Shown here piece by piece: positions 25,901 to 33,160 of a DNA stretch of 64,000 bases (position 1 is its first letter; every line of letters begins with the position of its first letter). The notes beneath the pieces are model-generated. The model saw nothing but the letters and a program-made list of their open reading frames with translations, searched no databases and was not told where the DNA came from. Position numbers and translations under genes: made by a program. Origin of the DNA: Amycolatopsis sp. WAC 01376 (GTDB taxonomy: Bacteria > Actinomycetota > Actinomycetes > Mycobacteriales > Pseudonocardiaceae); contig NZ_QHKL01000013.1 of the NCBI RefSeq assembly GCF_003947415.1, forward strand, positions 96,598 through 160,597. The letters are read 5' to 3'.

Positions 25901-26306
25901 ACGCGGTCAGCTGGACCACCGCAGCGGGCTTCGCGTGCCTGGCCAGCTTCGTGTCGTAGACCTCGTAGCGACCTTCGTCGTCCCTCATCAGGAAGTCGGC
26001 GCGGCCGGAGAACTCGCCGTCGTGGAAGACCGCCTGGTAGATCACCGGCGCGCCCGCCCGAAGCGCCTCTTCGGTGGCTTTCGCGGCGACGACCGGATCG
26101 CGTTCGTCGATCTCGACGACGGCGCTGCGCTCGCCGCGCAGCTTGTCCAGCGTCGCGGCCTCGTGCGCGCGCCCGTGCGTGACCGCCAGCTGATCCGGCC
26201 CGGAGCCCGGTCGCGGTGCTCCTGGGAGGCCGGCGGCCAGCGCCTGGTTCAGGAGGCTGCGGTGCTCGCATTCGAGCAGGTCGGCGAGATCGGACGGGGT
26301 GTACAT
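22908..26306 (-). CDS. TM0106-family RecB-like nuclease fused to an SF1 helicase
   Basis: A 1132-residue fusion. Residues 1-210 form a Cas4/RecB-like PD-(D/E)XK nuclease: D104 in GRADFL, D118 and K120 in YDTK, and Cys13, 198, 201, 207 as probable ligands of a 4Fe-4S cluster. Residues 290-490 form an RNase H-like exonuclease (FFDMEGDPY with D302/E304; DYNEYDC with D473). Walker A GPPGAGKT is at 751-758, followed by LLIIDEAGQ and the SF1B-type C-terminal motifs VGTVDRFQGQEAPVV and NRLNVALSRAQ. The family is presumed to process DNA ends or act in repair. Start ATG 26306 lacks a strong Shine-Dalgarno; GTG 26324 is an alternative. Confidence 0.88.
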   Translation of the reverse strand: MYTPSDLADLLECEHRSLLNQALAAGLPGAPRPGSGPDQLAVTHGRAHEAATLDKLRGERSAVVEIDERDPVVAAKATEEALRAGAPVIYQAVFHDGEFSGRADFLMRDDEGRYEVYDTKLARHAKPAAVVQLTAYADALRRAGWPSGPQMHLLLGDHSTRSFRVDDFLPLVDRLRARLRNRPTTLPVPLWADERPACGGCSYAAHCASAREADRDLSLVAGMRGDQRRKLVAAGLGTIDALATATPEDRPRDISTTSFTTLRAQAAIQVRQDATGQIAYEIIDPDALATLPPPAPGDVFFDMEGDPYALAGEGLEYLFGAVTADDDTKFTPFWAHNRAQEKRAFEEFVDFATARLAEHPGSHVYHYAPYEVTAIKRLAAVHGTREDAVDHLLRSGGLVDLYSVVRKALRVSQRSYSIKYLEPLYMPEARDGDVKTAVSSIEAYEEYLTLTASGETEHADEVLRGISDYNEYDCVSTLRLFEFLHKVRVEEGIELAEPPEESDVDALLRQTEEDVAAQKRAERAAQLAALVDPLLEGLPDDPAEFTGEDRARALLAASVGYHRRETNPAWWEYFRQLAAPLGDLETDNACTVPVSLEAGEWVPPSGRVRKAKRSLMLRCDPDRPHPFAPGDDVRLRYGAAARDAKVVSATAVELTLEESCPPDETTADRPVAVLPGSPVRPSPKDDAVADLARLVVDTLPVLPAHPGVDLLRRTSPRLRDDRPLPQPGADLVNTVIEAVEALDGSALAVQGPPGAGKTYLAGRLIAKLVRAGKTIAVTSTSHKAVENVLSAALKNAPDLPCAKRAKRTPDPASPWEQPKTNPALVKWREEHDTGHLVGGTAWTFANAAIREEPFDLLIIDEAGQFALADALAVSMCAKNLLLLGDPQQLPQVVQGTHPAGAEASALGHLIGEADIIPAELGYFLDETRRMHPAVCSPVSQLSYAGRLHSHPSAAERAIEGIEAGLYLAEVDHHGNTTRSVEEAEAVTALVSELHGRAWTDHGDPRPLGDEDILVVAPYNLQARVVARALDQAGYPGVRVGTVDRFQGQEAPVVITTMTSSSAVDLPRGLDFLLSRNRLNVALSRAQALAIVVCSPRLVEADIRTVDQMRLVSGMLGLMTEAVPWHAGRSDHE

Positions 26307-26358
26307 CGCCCGGGAGTCTCGCACGGACTCGCGGCTGGACGGCCCCGGCGCGCCGGAG

Positions 26359-27069
26359 TCAGCCGGAGGTGTGGTCGAACGTCAGATGCGAGGTGATCCG
26401 GTAGCGGTCGCCTCGGTAGATCGAGCGGGTGTACTCGATCACGCGGCCGCCCTCGTCGCGGGTGGTGCGCTCGAACAGCAGCGCGGGGGAGTGCTGCGGG
26501 ACGCCGAGCAGCCCGGATTCGTCGGCGTCGGTGACGGTCGGCTCGATGATTTGCACGGCCGTCGCGGGGACGACCTCGTACCGCGTGCGGAGCAGTTCGT
26601 AGAACGAGCCGGACTCGAAGCCCGCGGCCGTGATGTCCGGTACGAGATCCCGCGGGACCAGGATCCGTTCGATCGCCATCGGCGCCTCTTCGACGACGCG
26701 GACGCGGGTGACGGCCACCAGCTGCCGGGCGGGGGAGACCTCGAGTCGTTTGCCGAGCCGGGCGCCCGCCGGGATGGTGGCGAAGTCGATCACCCGGCTG
26801 GTCCAATGGCCTTCGGCGGGCGGGGCGAACTGTTCGCCGCCGGTGGCGGGCACGAGATCCTGGGAGATCTTGCGCGGTGCGGTGAACGTGCCGCGGCCGT
26901 GTTCGCGGACCACGAGACCGTCGCGTTCCAGTTCGTCGATCGCGGCCCGCAGGGTGGGGCGCGAGACGCCGATTTCGGTGCTCAGCGCGCGTTCCGAAGG
27001 CAGGACCTCGCCCGGCTGCCGCCGCTCGATGAGCAGGCGGAGCCGATCCTTGACCTCTGTTCGCCGCAT
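26359..27069 (-). CDS. GntR-family (HutC/UTRA) transcriptional regulator
   Basis: A 236-residue repressor. The N-terminal winged helix has LPSERALSTEIGVSRPTLRAAIDEL. The C-terminal UTRA ligand domain includes VTRVRVVEEAPMAIERILVPRDLVPD and RGDRYRITSHLTFDH. HutC-type proteins often sense sugar or amino-acid metabolites. It is divergent from a secreted GH16-like enzyme, and the intergenic region contains GTCTAGAC and a CTTTACCACT/AGTGGTAAAG inverted repeat. It probably controls glycan hydrolysis in response to a breakdown product. Confidence 0.88.
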   Translation of the reverse strand: MRRTEVKDRLRLLIERRQPGEVLPSERALSTEIGVSRPTLRAAIDELERDGLVVREHGRGTFTAPRKISQDLVPATGGEQFAPPAEGHWTSRVIDFATIPAGARLGKRLEVSPARQLVAVTRVRVVEEAPMAIERILVPRDLVPDITAAGFESGSFYELLRTRYEVVPATAVQIIEPTVTDADESGLLGVPQHSPALLFERTTRDEGGRVIEYTRSIYRGDRYRITSHLTFDHTSG

Positions 27070-27117
27070 GACCGCAGCCTACCCAGTGGTCATCTCGAAT
27101 TGGCTGGTGGACAAGTT

Positions 27118-27181
27118 GTCTAGACCTATTGACTTTACCACTTCACCGGGCGACGGTGGTGGAAACTGACCAGTGGTAAAG
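27118..27181. promoter_or_regulatory. Candidate GntR operators in the regulator/GH16 promoter
   Basis: GTCTAGAC at 27118-27125, in the context AGGTCTAGACAA on the minus strand, resembles the GGTCTAGACC core bound by DasR/HutC-type GntR proteins. A separate inverted repeat has CTTTACCACT (27133-27142) and AGTGGTAAAG (27172-27181), the latter 9 bp before the GH16 ATG. A further CAGTGGTCA lies near 27084. Which of these the adjacent regulator binds is not known. Confidence 0.5.
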
Positions 27182-27190
27182 GGGACAAGG

Positions 27191-28105
27191 ATGCCGAACC
27201 CAGGGAAGTTCCGTTCCGCCACCGTCGCCGCGTTGTCGGTCGCCGCAGTGGGACTCGCGCCGGGCACCGCGACCGCAGCGCCCGCTTGCGGGCAGCTGTT
27301 CGATGATTTCCACTACACCTCGCACACCGACGGGCTCTTGTCCCAGCACGGCTGGCAGGTGCGTTCCGGCGCCGGCGGCCCTGGCGTCGGCGGCGCGCGC
27401 TGGGCCCCGGAGGGCATCACGTTCCCGACCTCCGGCGGCGACAAGGTGCTGCAACTCGCCTCCGCCACCGACGGCACGCCCGCGGGCACGACGCAGACCG
27501 AGATCATGCAACCGAACCGGCGGTTCTTCGAAGGGACCTACGCGGCGCGGATCCGCTTCTCCGACGCGCCGGTGTCCGGCCCCGACGGCGACCGGATCAA
27601 CCAGACGTTCTTCACGATCAGCCCGCTCCGCTACGACAACGACCCGATCTACAGCGAACTGGACTTCTCGGAGTACCTGCCCAACGGCGGATGGGGTGAG
27701 GCGGGGCCGGTCAACTTCCAGACCAGCTGGCACACCTACACGCCGGACCCGTGGTACGCCGAGAACAAGAGCGACAGCCAGCGCCGCAGCATCGACGGCT
27801 GGCATTCCGTCGCCGCGACCGTGTCCGACGGCCATGTGCGGTACTACATCGACGGCGTCCTGGTGGCCGACCACGACCGCGGCGGGCCGTTCGACGTGTA
27901 CCCGCGGCAGAACATGTCCCTGAATTTCAACCAGTGGTTCATCGACCTCACGCAGCACAGCGGTGGCACGAGCACCTACCTCGAGCAGGTGGATTGGGTC
28001 TACTACGCGAAGAACGAGGTCCTGACGCCACAGGCGGCCGCCGATCGGGCCGCCTCGTACCGGTCGTCGGGCGTGCGGTTCGCCGACGATCTCGGAGGCT
28101 GTTAA
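27191..28105 (+). CDS. Secreted GH16-like glycoside hydrolase
   Basis: A 304-residue precursor with a signal peptide (residues 1-30, ending TATAA before PACGQ). The GH16 active-site signature ExDxxE is present as ELDFSE at 156-161, giving nucleophile and acid/base Glu. The concanavalin-type strands and the WHSVAATVSDGHVRYYIDG region agree with laminarinase-like endoglucanases. Substrate within GH16 (beta-1,3-glucan, galactan, hyaluronan-like) cannot be set. ATG 27191 follows GGGGACAAGG. Regulated by the divergent GntR protein by position. An ECF41 sigma gene starts 9 bp downstream. Confidence 0.82.
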   Translation: MPNPGKFRSATVAALSVAAVGLAPGTATAAPACGQLFDDFHYTSHTDGLLSQHGWQVRSGAGGPGVGGARWAPEGITFPTSGGDKVLQLASATDGTPAGTTQTEIMQPNRRFFEGTYAARIRFSDAPVSGPDGDRINQTFFTISPLRYDNDPIYSELDFSEYLPNGGWGEAGPVNFQTSWHTYTPDPWYAENKSDSQRRSIDGWHSVAATVSDGHVRYYIDGVLVADHDRGGPFDVYPRQNMSLNFNQWFIDLTQHSGGTSTYLEQVDWVYYAKNEVLTPQAAADRAASYRSSGVRFADDLGGC

Positions 28106-28114
28106 ATGTGAGCG

Positions 28115-28978
28115 GTGGATCAGCTGACCGAACGTTTCGAGGAGCACCGGACCAGGCTGCGGGCGGTGGCGTACCGGATGCTGGGTTCGGTCAGCGAGGC
28201 CGAAGACGCCGTCCAGGACACGTGGCTGCGGCTCGACCGCACCGACGCGAGTGAGATCGAGAACCTCGGCGGCTGGCTGACCACGGTGGTGGCGCGGGTA
28301 TGCCTGAACGTGCTGCGCTCGCGCGACCACCGGCGGGAGGAACCGCTCGACGACCAGTCGTCCGAGCCGATCGACCCCTCGGTCGATCCCGCCGCCGACG
28401 CGGTGCTCGCCGACTCGGTCGGCCTCGCGATGCTGGTGGTCCTGGACACGCTGGCCCCCGCCGAACGGCTCGCGTTCGTCCTGCACGACATGTTCGCCGT
28501 ACCGTTCGACGAGATCGCCCCGCTGATCGACCGCACCCCGGCCGCCGCCCGGCAACTCGCGAGCCGCGCCCGGCGCCGCGTCCAAGGCCGTTCCGTCACC
28601 ACGGAACCGGACGTCGCGCGACACCGCCAAGTCGTCGACGCCTACCTGGCCGCGGCCCGCGGCGGAGACTTCGAAGCGCTCCTCGAGCTCCTGCACCCCG
28701 ACGTCGTCCTCCGCGCCGACAAGGCCGCGGGCCCGTCGCGCGCGCCGATCTTCCTGCGGGGCGCCGACACGGTGGCCCGTGGTGCGGCGGCCGCTTCGGT
28801 ACGGGCGGCCGTCACCCGGCTCGCGCTGGTGAACGGCGGCATCGGACTCGTGATGGCCGACGAAGGACGGCCTTCGGTGGTCCTCGCGTTCGCTTTCGTG
28901 GACGGGAAGATCAGCGAGATCGACGTCATCGCGGACCGGGATCGGTTGTCGGGACTGGATTTGGTGATTCTGGACTGA
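28115..28978 (+). CDS. ECF41-type sigma factor (SigJ-like) with SnoaL-like C-terminal domain
   Basis: A 287-residue sigma factor. Region 2 reads YRMLGSVSEAEDAVQDTWLRL; region 4 reads LAPAERLAFVLHDMFAVPFDEIAPLIDRTPAAARQLASRARRR. Residues 165-287 form the NTF2/SnoaL-like extension (VVDAYLAAARGGDFEALLELLHPDVVLRAD) that regulates ECF41 sigma factors from within the same polypeptide. Start GTG 28115. Only 9 bp separate it from the GH16 gene, so the two may share a transcript. ECF41 targets are often adjacent small redox or carboxymuconolactone-type genes; none is present here. Confidence 0.88.
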   Translation: MDQLTERFEEHRTRLRAVAYRMLGSVSEAEDAVQDTWLRLDRTDASEIENLGGWLTTVVARVCLNVLRSRDHRREEPLDDQSSEPIDPSVDPAADAVLADSVGLAMLVVLDTLAPAERLAFVLHDMFAVPFDEIAPLIDRTPAAARQLASRARRRVQGRSVTTEPDVARHRQVVDAYLAAARGGDFEALLELLHPDVVLRADKAAGPSRAPIFLRGADTVARGAAAASVRAAVTRLALVNGGIGLVMADEGRPSVVLAFAFVDGKISEIDVIADRDRLSGLDLVILD

Positions 28979-29101
28979 CCCGGGTTGCGGTTCGGTCGCG
29001 AACGAGTACCGATGGCCAGCACTTCGGCTTGAGTCGTTAACGGTTCCTTGTCGTGGTCCGCCTTCTCTTCAAGGCTCTTCGAGCCAGGACGAGGAGGGAC
29101 C

Positions 29102-30451
29102 ATGTCGGAGGGAACTGATCGGCGCCACAAAGTGCAGGAGAAGGAGAACTATCGGGACGCGTATCAGCGCGACCGGGACCGAGTGCTCTATTCATCCGCC
29201 TTTCGGCGGCTGGCCGGAGTGACTCAGGTCGCCGCGGTCAGTGAGCAATTGGTGCTGCACAACCGGCTCACGCACAGCTTGAAGGTCGCGCAGATGGGGC
29301 GAAGACTCGTGCAGAACCTGCGCTGCCAATTGGATGATCCGGAGGCGGGATTTCCGCCGGAATCGGATTTGAACGAGGATGTCGTCGAGACAGCGGGGCT
29401 CGCGCATGACATCGGCCATCCGCCGTTCGGTCATGTCGCCGAGGAGGTCCTCGGCCAGCGCCTCGCCCAGGTCGCGGGACTCGAAGGTTTCGAAGGAAAC
29501 GCGCAGTCCTTCCGCGTGGTGACGAAACTCGCGCGCCGGAAGATGGACCACACGGGCCTCAATCTGACTCGGGCCACGCTGAACGCCATCCTCAAGTACC
29601 CGCGCCTCAAACCGCGTGATTCGGCCAAGGCCGCGGCTTCGTGGACCGACCGCGGCCACGGCAACAAATGGGGTGCCTATCAGACCGAACGGAAGGACTT
29701 CGAGTGGGCGAGGCGGTCGAGTTTCGGCGAGCTGAGATCCGCGAACGCGATCCTGATGGACTGGGCCGACGACATCAGCTACGCGACGCATGATCTCGAG
29801 GACTACTTCCGGGCGGGGTTGATCCCCTTGCACAATCTCGCGATCGACAAGAAGCGCATACTGAAGCATGGCCGACGCCGGCTGAAGGACGACGTCGGCT
29901 TCAACGAATACCGCTTTCGGGAGCAGCTCGACGTGATCGTCGAAGAGTTCGGCGGGAACCTTCAATCGCAATGCTGGGACACCCGGGAGAACCGTGTCCG
30001 GATGAACATGATCACCAGCGACCATCTCACCAGGCTCGTGGAGGCGGTCCGGCTCATAGACGAACCACCCTTTGTGGAGGTCGATGAGCCGAGTCAATAC
30101 CGGGTCGCCGCGCTGAAGGAACTCACGTGGTTCTACGTGATCGACAGGCCACCGCTGGCCATCCAGCAGGAGGGTCAGAAGAGGATCATCGGTTCGCTCT
30201 TCGACCGGTTGCTCATATGTCTGGAGAAGTCACCGAACAGCCCGAAGATCCCTATCCAGCTCCGCGTGATCTACCGCGACATCAAACGTGACGATGAGGC
30301 GAAAGGGACCTTCGACGACAACAAGGAGGCTCGATGCGCTCGGGCCGTCACCGACTACATCTGCCTGCTCACCGAGGCGCAAGCGGTCGACCTCGGGAAG
30401 CGGCTGGCGGGTCGGTCGCAGAGTTCGATGTTCGGCACCTGGTTCAACTGA
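29102..30451 (+). CDS. dGTPase-like deoxynucleoside triphosphate triphosphohydrolase
   Basis: A 449-residue HD-domain enzyme expected to hydrolyse dNTPs to deoxynucleoside and tripolyphosphate. Metal-binding residues: His58 (NRLTHSLKVA), His102-Asp103 (GLAHDIGHPPFGH) and Asp in LMDWADDISYATHD. The SAFRRLAGVTQV opening is typical of dGTPases. ATG 29102 has GGAGGG just upstream. Three rare ATA Ile codons (in KKRILKH, VRLIDEP and RLLICLE) stand out against neighbours and suggest horizontal acquisition. Some relatives deplete dNTPs as anti-phage defence; a housekeeping or salvage role is equally possible. It sits alone beside an HNH gene. Confidence 0.85.
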   Translation: MSEGTDRRHKVQEKENYRDAYQRDRDRVLYSSAFRRLAGVTQVAAVSEQLVLHNRLTHSLKVAQMGRRLVQNLRCQLDDPEAGFPPESDLNEDVVETAGLAHDIGHPPFGHVAEEVLGQRLAQVAGLEGFEGNAQSFRVVTKLARRKMDHTGLNLTRATLNAILKYPRLKPRDSAKAAASWTDRGHGNKWGAYQTERKDFEWARRSSFGELRSANAILMDWADDISYATHDLEDYFRAGLIPLHNLAIDKKRILKHGRRRLKDDVGFNEYRFREQLDVIVEEFGGNLQSQCWDTRENRVRMNMITSDHLTRLVEAVRLIDEPPFVEVDEPSQYRVAALKELTWFYVIDRPPLAIQQEGQKRIIGSLFDRLLICLEKSPNSPKIPIQLRVIYRDIKRDDEAKGTFDDNKEARCARAVTDYICLLTEAQAVDLGKRLAGRSQSSMFGTWFN

Positions 30452-30506
30452 GCGTGGGCATGCCGAGGGGCCCGTCGCCGGTGGTGGCTGGCGGGCTCCT
30501 CGGGGT

Positions 30507-31751
30507 TCAGCGGTGGTTGCGGCGTGGTGTTTGTAGTGGGTCCAGGTATTGCGGCGGGATGAACTCGGGTCGTCCGTTGGTCATGCGGACTTTCCAGCCG
30601 GATTGTCCGTGGATGACCATGTGGTGGTAGCGGCAGAGCAGGCAGAGGTTGTTCAGGTCGGTGTCGCCGAGTTGGCCCCAGGGCTGAATGTGGTGGGCTT
30701 CGCAGTGTTTGGGTTTGCGGTGGCAGCCGGGGAAGGCGCAGCCGTGGTCGCGGAGGTTCAGGGCCCGGCGTTGGGCGGGACTGACGGACCGGGTCACGCG
30801 GCCGATGTCGAGGGGTTCGCTCTCGGTGCCGAGCACGGCGGGGATGATTTTCGCGTCGCAGGCGAGCATGCGGGCGTGGCGTGCGGTGATCTGGGTGACT
30901 CCGTCGACGCAGGCCGCCCCGAGTCCGGAGGTCAGGGTCTCCAGGGAGATGGTGACCACCACCGTCGTCCGATCCCCGGACAGGGTCGGGGCCTTGTCGT
31001 TGGTCATGGCGTAGTGGAGGGCGTCGAACAAGGCGTCGCCGTGGCGTTCGCCGGGGGTGCGGGGGTCGCGGTTGCCGTCTTCGTCGACGGGTCTTCGTTG
31101 TCCCCAGGTTTCGAACAGGGCGTTGGCGCGGGCGCCGAATTCGGGGTCGAGGAGGCCGTTGAGCCGCCACCAGCCGTCGTCGCGTTTCCGCAGGTGCACT
31201 TCGCGCGAGGGTGGTGTGAGGTCTTCGTCTTTGGGTTCGTTGCCGTCGGGGTCCAGGTGTGCCAGGAGTTCGGCGCCGCCGTTGAGGATCTGCTGGGGGC
31301 CGGCATTCCGGGCCAGGTTAACCAGGATCTGTTCCGCGCCGGACCGGTCTTCGGCGGAAATGTCGGCGGGGATCTTCTTCAGTACCGCCAGGAGTGGGTC
31401 GAGGTGCTGGTGCCCGAGTTCCCCTTCGGCCGCAGCGGCTCCGGCGATGGGGGCGAAAGCGGGGGCGGGGGTGCCGTCCAGGTTTCGGCTTTCGTTCACC
31501 GCCAGTGCCCGCTTCACGGTGTCGTGGGCCTCTGTGGGGGTGATGCGGGCGGTTTCGGCGAACCAGCCCGCGGTCGAACCATGCCCGAACAACTCCATCG
31601 GACCGCGGGACTCTATCTCCGTCAGGAACTGCCCGACCTCCGCCAAAGCCTGTCGTGCCACCGACAAACGCTCGACCACGCCGTGCGCGAGTTCGCGCGC
31701 ACCGGCACGCCACAGCTCCTGTGGCGGTTCGAGGATTCGTTGGCTGGACAC
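30507..31751 (-). CDS. DUF222/HNH endonuclease domain protein (13E12-type)
   Basis: A 414-residue protein. The DUF222 helical region spans about residues 25-300, followed by the HNH domain: GCAFPGCHRKPKHCEAHHIQPWG, then LNNLCLLCRYHHMVIHG, carrying the zinc Cys pairs and the HH/N/H catalytic residues. These genes occur in multiple copies in actinobacteria, related to the 13E12 family of M. tuberculosis, and behave like mobile or selfish units. Start GTG 31751. A LexA-like box 20 bp upstream suggests induction on DNA damage. Another copy begins at 63816. Confidence 0.88.
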   Translation of the reverse strand: MSSQRILEPPQELWRAGARELAHGVVERLSVARQALAEVGQFLTEIESRGPMELFGHGSTAGWFAETARITPTEAHDTVKRALAVNESRNLDGTPAPAFAPIAGAAAAEGELGHQHLDPLLAVLKKIPADISAEDRSGAEQILVNLARNAGPQQILNGGAELLAHLDPDGNEPKDEDLTPPSREVHLRKRDDGWWRLNGLLDPEFGARANALFETWGQRRPVDEDGNRDPRTPGERHGDALFDALHYAMTNDKAPTLSGDRTTVVVTISLETLTSGLGAACVDGVTQITARHARMLACDAKIIPAVLGTESEPLDIGRVTRSVSPAQRRALNLRDHGCAFPGCHRKPKHCEAHHIQPWGQLGDTDLNNLCLLCRYHHMVIHGQSGWKVRMTNGRPEFIPPQYLDPLQTPRRNHR

Positions 31752-31770
31752 CCCCCAAGAATACCAGCGT

Positions 31771-31786
31771 TCGAACAGGCGTACGA
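31771..31786 (-). promoter_or_regulatory. LexA (SOS) box-like site upstream of the DUF222-HNH gene
   Basis: TCGAACAGGCGTACGA matches the mycobacterial/actinobacterial SOS consensus TCGAAC-N4-GTTCGA with one mismatch. It lies 20-35 bp upstream of the GTG start, where a repressor would block transcription. Several 13E12-type genes of M. tuberculosis are known LexA targets, so site and gene type agree. Confidence 0.6.
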
Positions 31787-31955
31787 ACGTGAAAGTTGCT
31801 ACAGAATCGTGTTCGCATTCTGGCGAAGACAGAGACGGGTAACCTTGGTGTGTCAGGAGTTGTTGAGAGGTAAGGAAAAGATGTCGTGGAAGCCGTCGGG
31901 ACCCATGTCCTCAAGATGGTCGTTAGTGGCAAGTCGTGTTCTGAGCTGCCCCTCA

Positions 31956-32252
31956 CTAGTTCAGGCGTAGGATGGTTTCTCCGGTTTCGGCGTCCCGGGC
32001 ATACAAGGGCCGGACCTCGACCAGGTCGAGGAACAGTGTGAGGGCTCGGGCGGCGACTCCCTAAGTAATTTCAGCGTCGCCTTCCACGAAGAAACTGCCG
32101 ATGGTGCCGAGGAGGTGTCCGTCGCCGGTCACCGTACGCAGGATAATGTCCTGAGAAGTCCTCAACTTTGCGATGTGGAGGTCGAACGCCTCGCGATCGT
32201 TGGGGTCCCTGGCGATGAACGCGGCCATCCGGACCGAATCGGGATCACGCAT
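31956..32252 (-). pseudogene. Decayed GNAT N-acetyltransferase
   Basis: From ATG 32252 the frame reads MRDPDSVRMAAFIARDPNDR and continues to FFVEGDAEIT, then TAG at 32061-32063. The same frame resumes directly as GVAARALTLFLDLVEVRPLYAR, then DAETGETILRLN and a final TAG at 31956. In intact relatives I recall, about ten residues (a YWIDR-type stretch) lie between EIT and the glycine, and about thirty, including the acetyl-CoA helix, lie between LYAR and the C-terminal ETILRL. Both appear deleted in frame, and the first deletion also leaves the stop. The protein cannot be functional. An upstream ATG-containing extension to 32315 is unlikely. Confidence 0.75.
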
Positions 32253-32383
32253 CGTCGCTCGAGTCCGCGACGCACTGTATCGGTGACATCCGACAATCGC
32301 GTCCGGAGCCGGCAAGCCATCCCGTCATCCCCGAATCCCGCCTAAGGTGACCAGGACGCCGCAGTCACTCCCGGGAGGCACGC

Positions 32384-33160
32384 ATGTCGTTGTTGGCCCA
32401 GCTGAACACCGCGATCACCACGGGCGCGATCGAGGTCGTCGACCTCACCGCCCCCTTGAGTGAGAGCACGCCGATCCTCCAGTTGCCGGAGCCGTTCGCG
32501 AACACGATCCCGTTCGGTCTGGAGGAGATCAGCCGGTACGACGAACGCGGGCCGCGCTGGTACTGGAACAACATCCACACCGGCGAGCACACCGGGACCC
32601 ACCTCGACGTTCCCGTTCACTGGCTGTCGGGAAAGGACGGCCACGACGTCTCCCAGGTTCCCTTGCGGACGCTGGTCGCGCCGGCGGTGGTGCTCGACGC
32701 GTCGGCTCGTGCGGCCGAGGATCCGGATTTCCTGCTGTCCATCGACGACATCCGTGAGTGGGAGCGCGTGAACGGTCCGCTTCCCGATGGCGGCTGGTTG
32801 CTCTACCGCACGGGCTGGGACGCCCGTTCGCATGATCAGGAGGCCTTCCTCAACAACGACGAGAACGGCCCGCATTCGCCGGGGGTCTCGGGGGAGTGTG
32901 CCCGCTGGCTTGCGGAGGAGGCGCCGATCACCGGGTTCGGGGTGGAGACCGTTGGCACGGACGCGGGGCAGGCGCTGGCCATCGAACCCGCCTTCCCCTG
33001 CCATGAACTCCTTCTGGGCGCGGGAAAGCACGGGTTGACCCAGTTGCAGAATCTGGCGAGTCTGCCGGCCACCGGAGCTTTGCTGATCGTCAGCCCGCTT
33101 CCGATCGTCGGCGGCTCCGGCAGCCCCGCCCGGGTCTACGCGCTGGTCGAGCGGGCATGA
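32384..33160 (+). CDS. Cyclase/kynurenine-formamidase-like metal-dependent hydrolase
   Basis: A 258-residue member of the cyclase (PF04199) family. The metal-binding signature HTGTHLDVPVHW is near residues 69-80. Family members hydrolyse N-formylkynurenine, isatin or related cyclic or amide substrates. The 33157 gene for a ThDP enzyme overlaps its stop by 4 bp (ATGA), so the two are translationally coupled and probably act in one pathway. Kynureninase or tryptophan dioxygenase genes are absent, so kynurenine degradation is not supported by context. ATG 32384 follows GGGAGG. Confidence 0.83.
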   Translation: MSLLAQLNTAITTGAIEVVDLTAPLSESTPILQLPEPFANTIPFGLEEISRYDERGPRWYWNNIHTGEHTGTHLDVPVHWLSGKDGHDVSQVPLRTLVAPAVVLDASARAAEDPDFLLSIDDIREWERVNGPLPDGGWLLYRTGWDARSHDQEAFLNNDENGPHSPGVSGECARWLAEEAPITGFGVETVGTDAGQALAIEPAFPCHELLLGAGKHGLTQLQNLASLPATGALLIVSPLPIVGGSGSPARVYALVERA

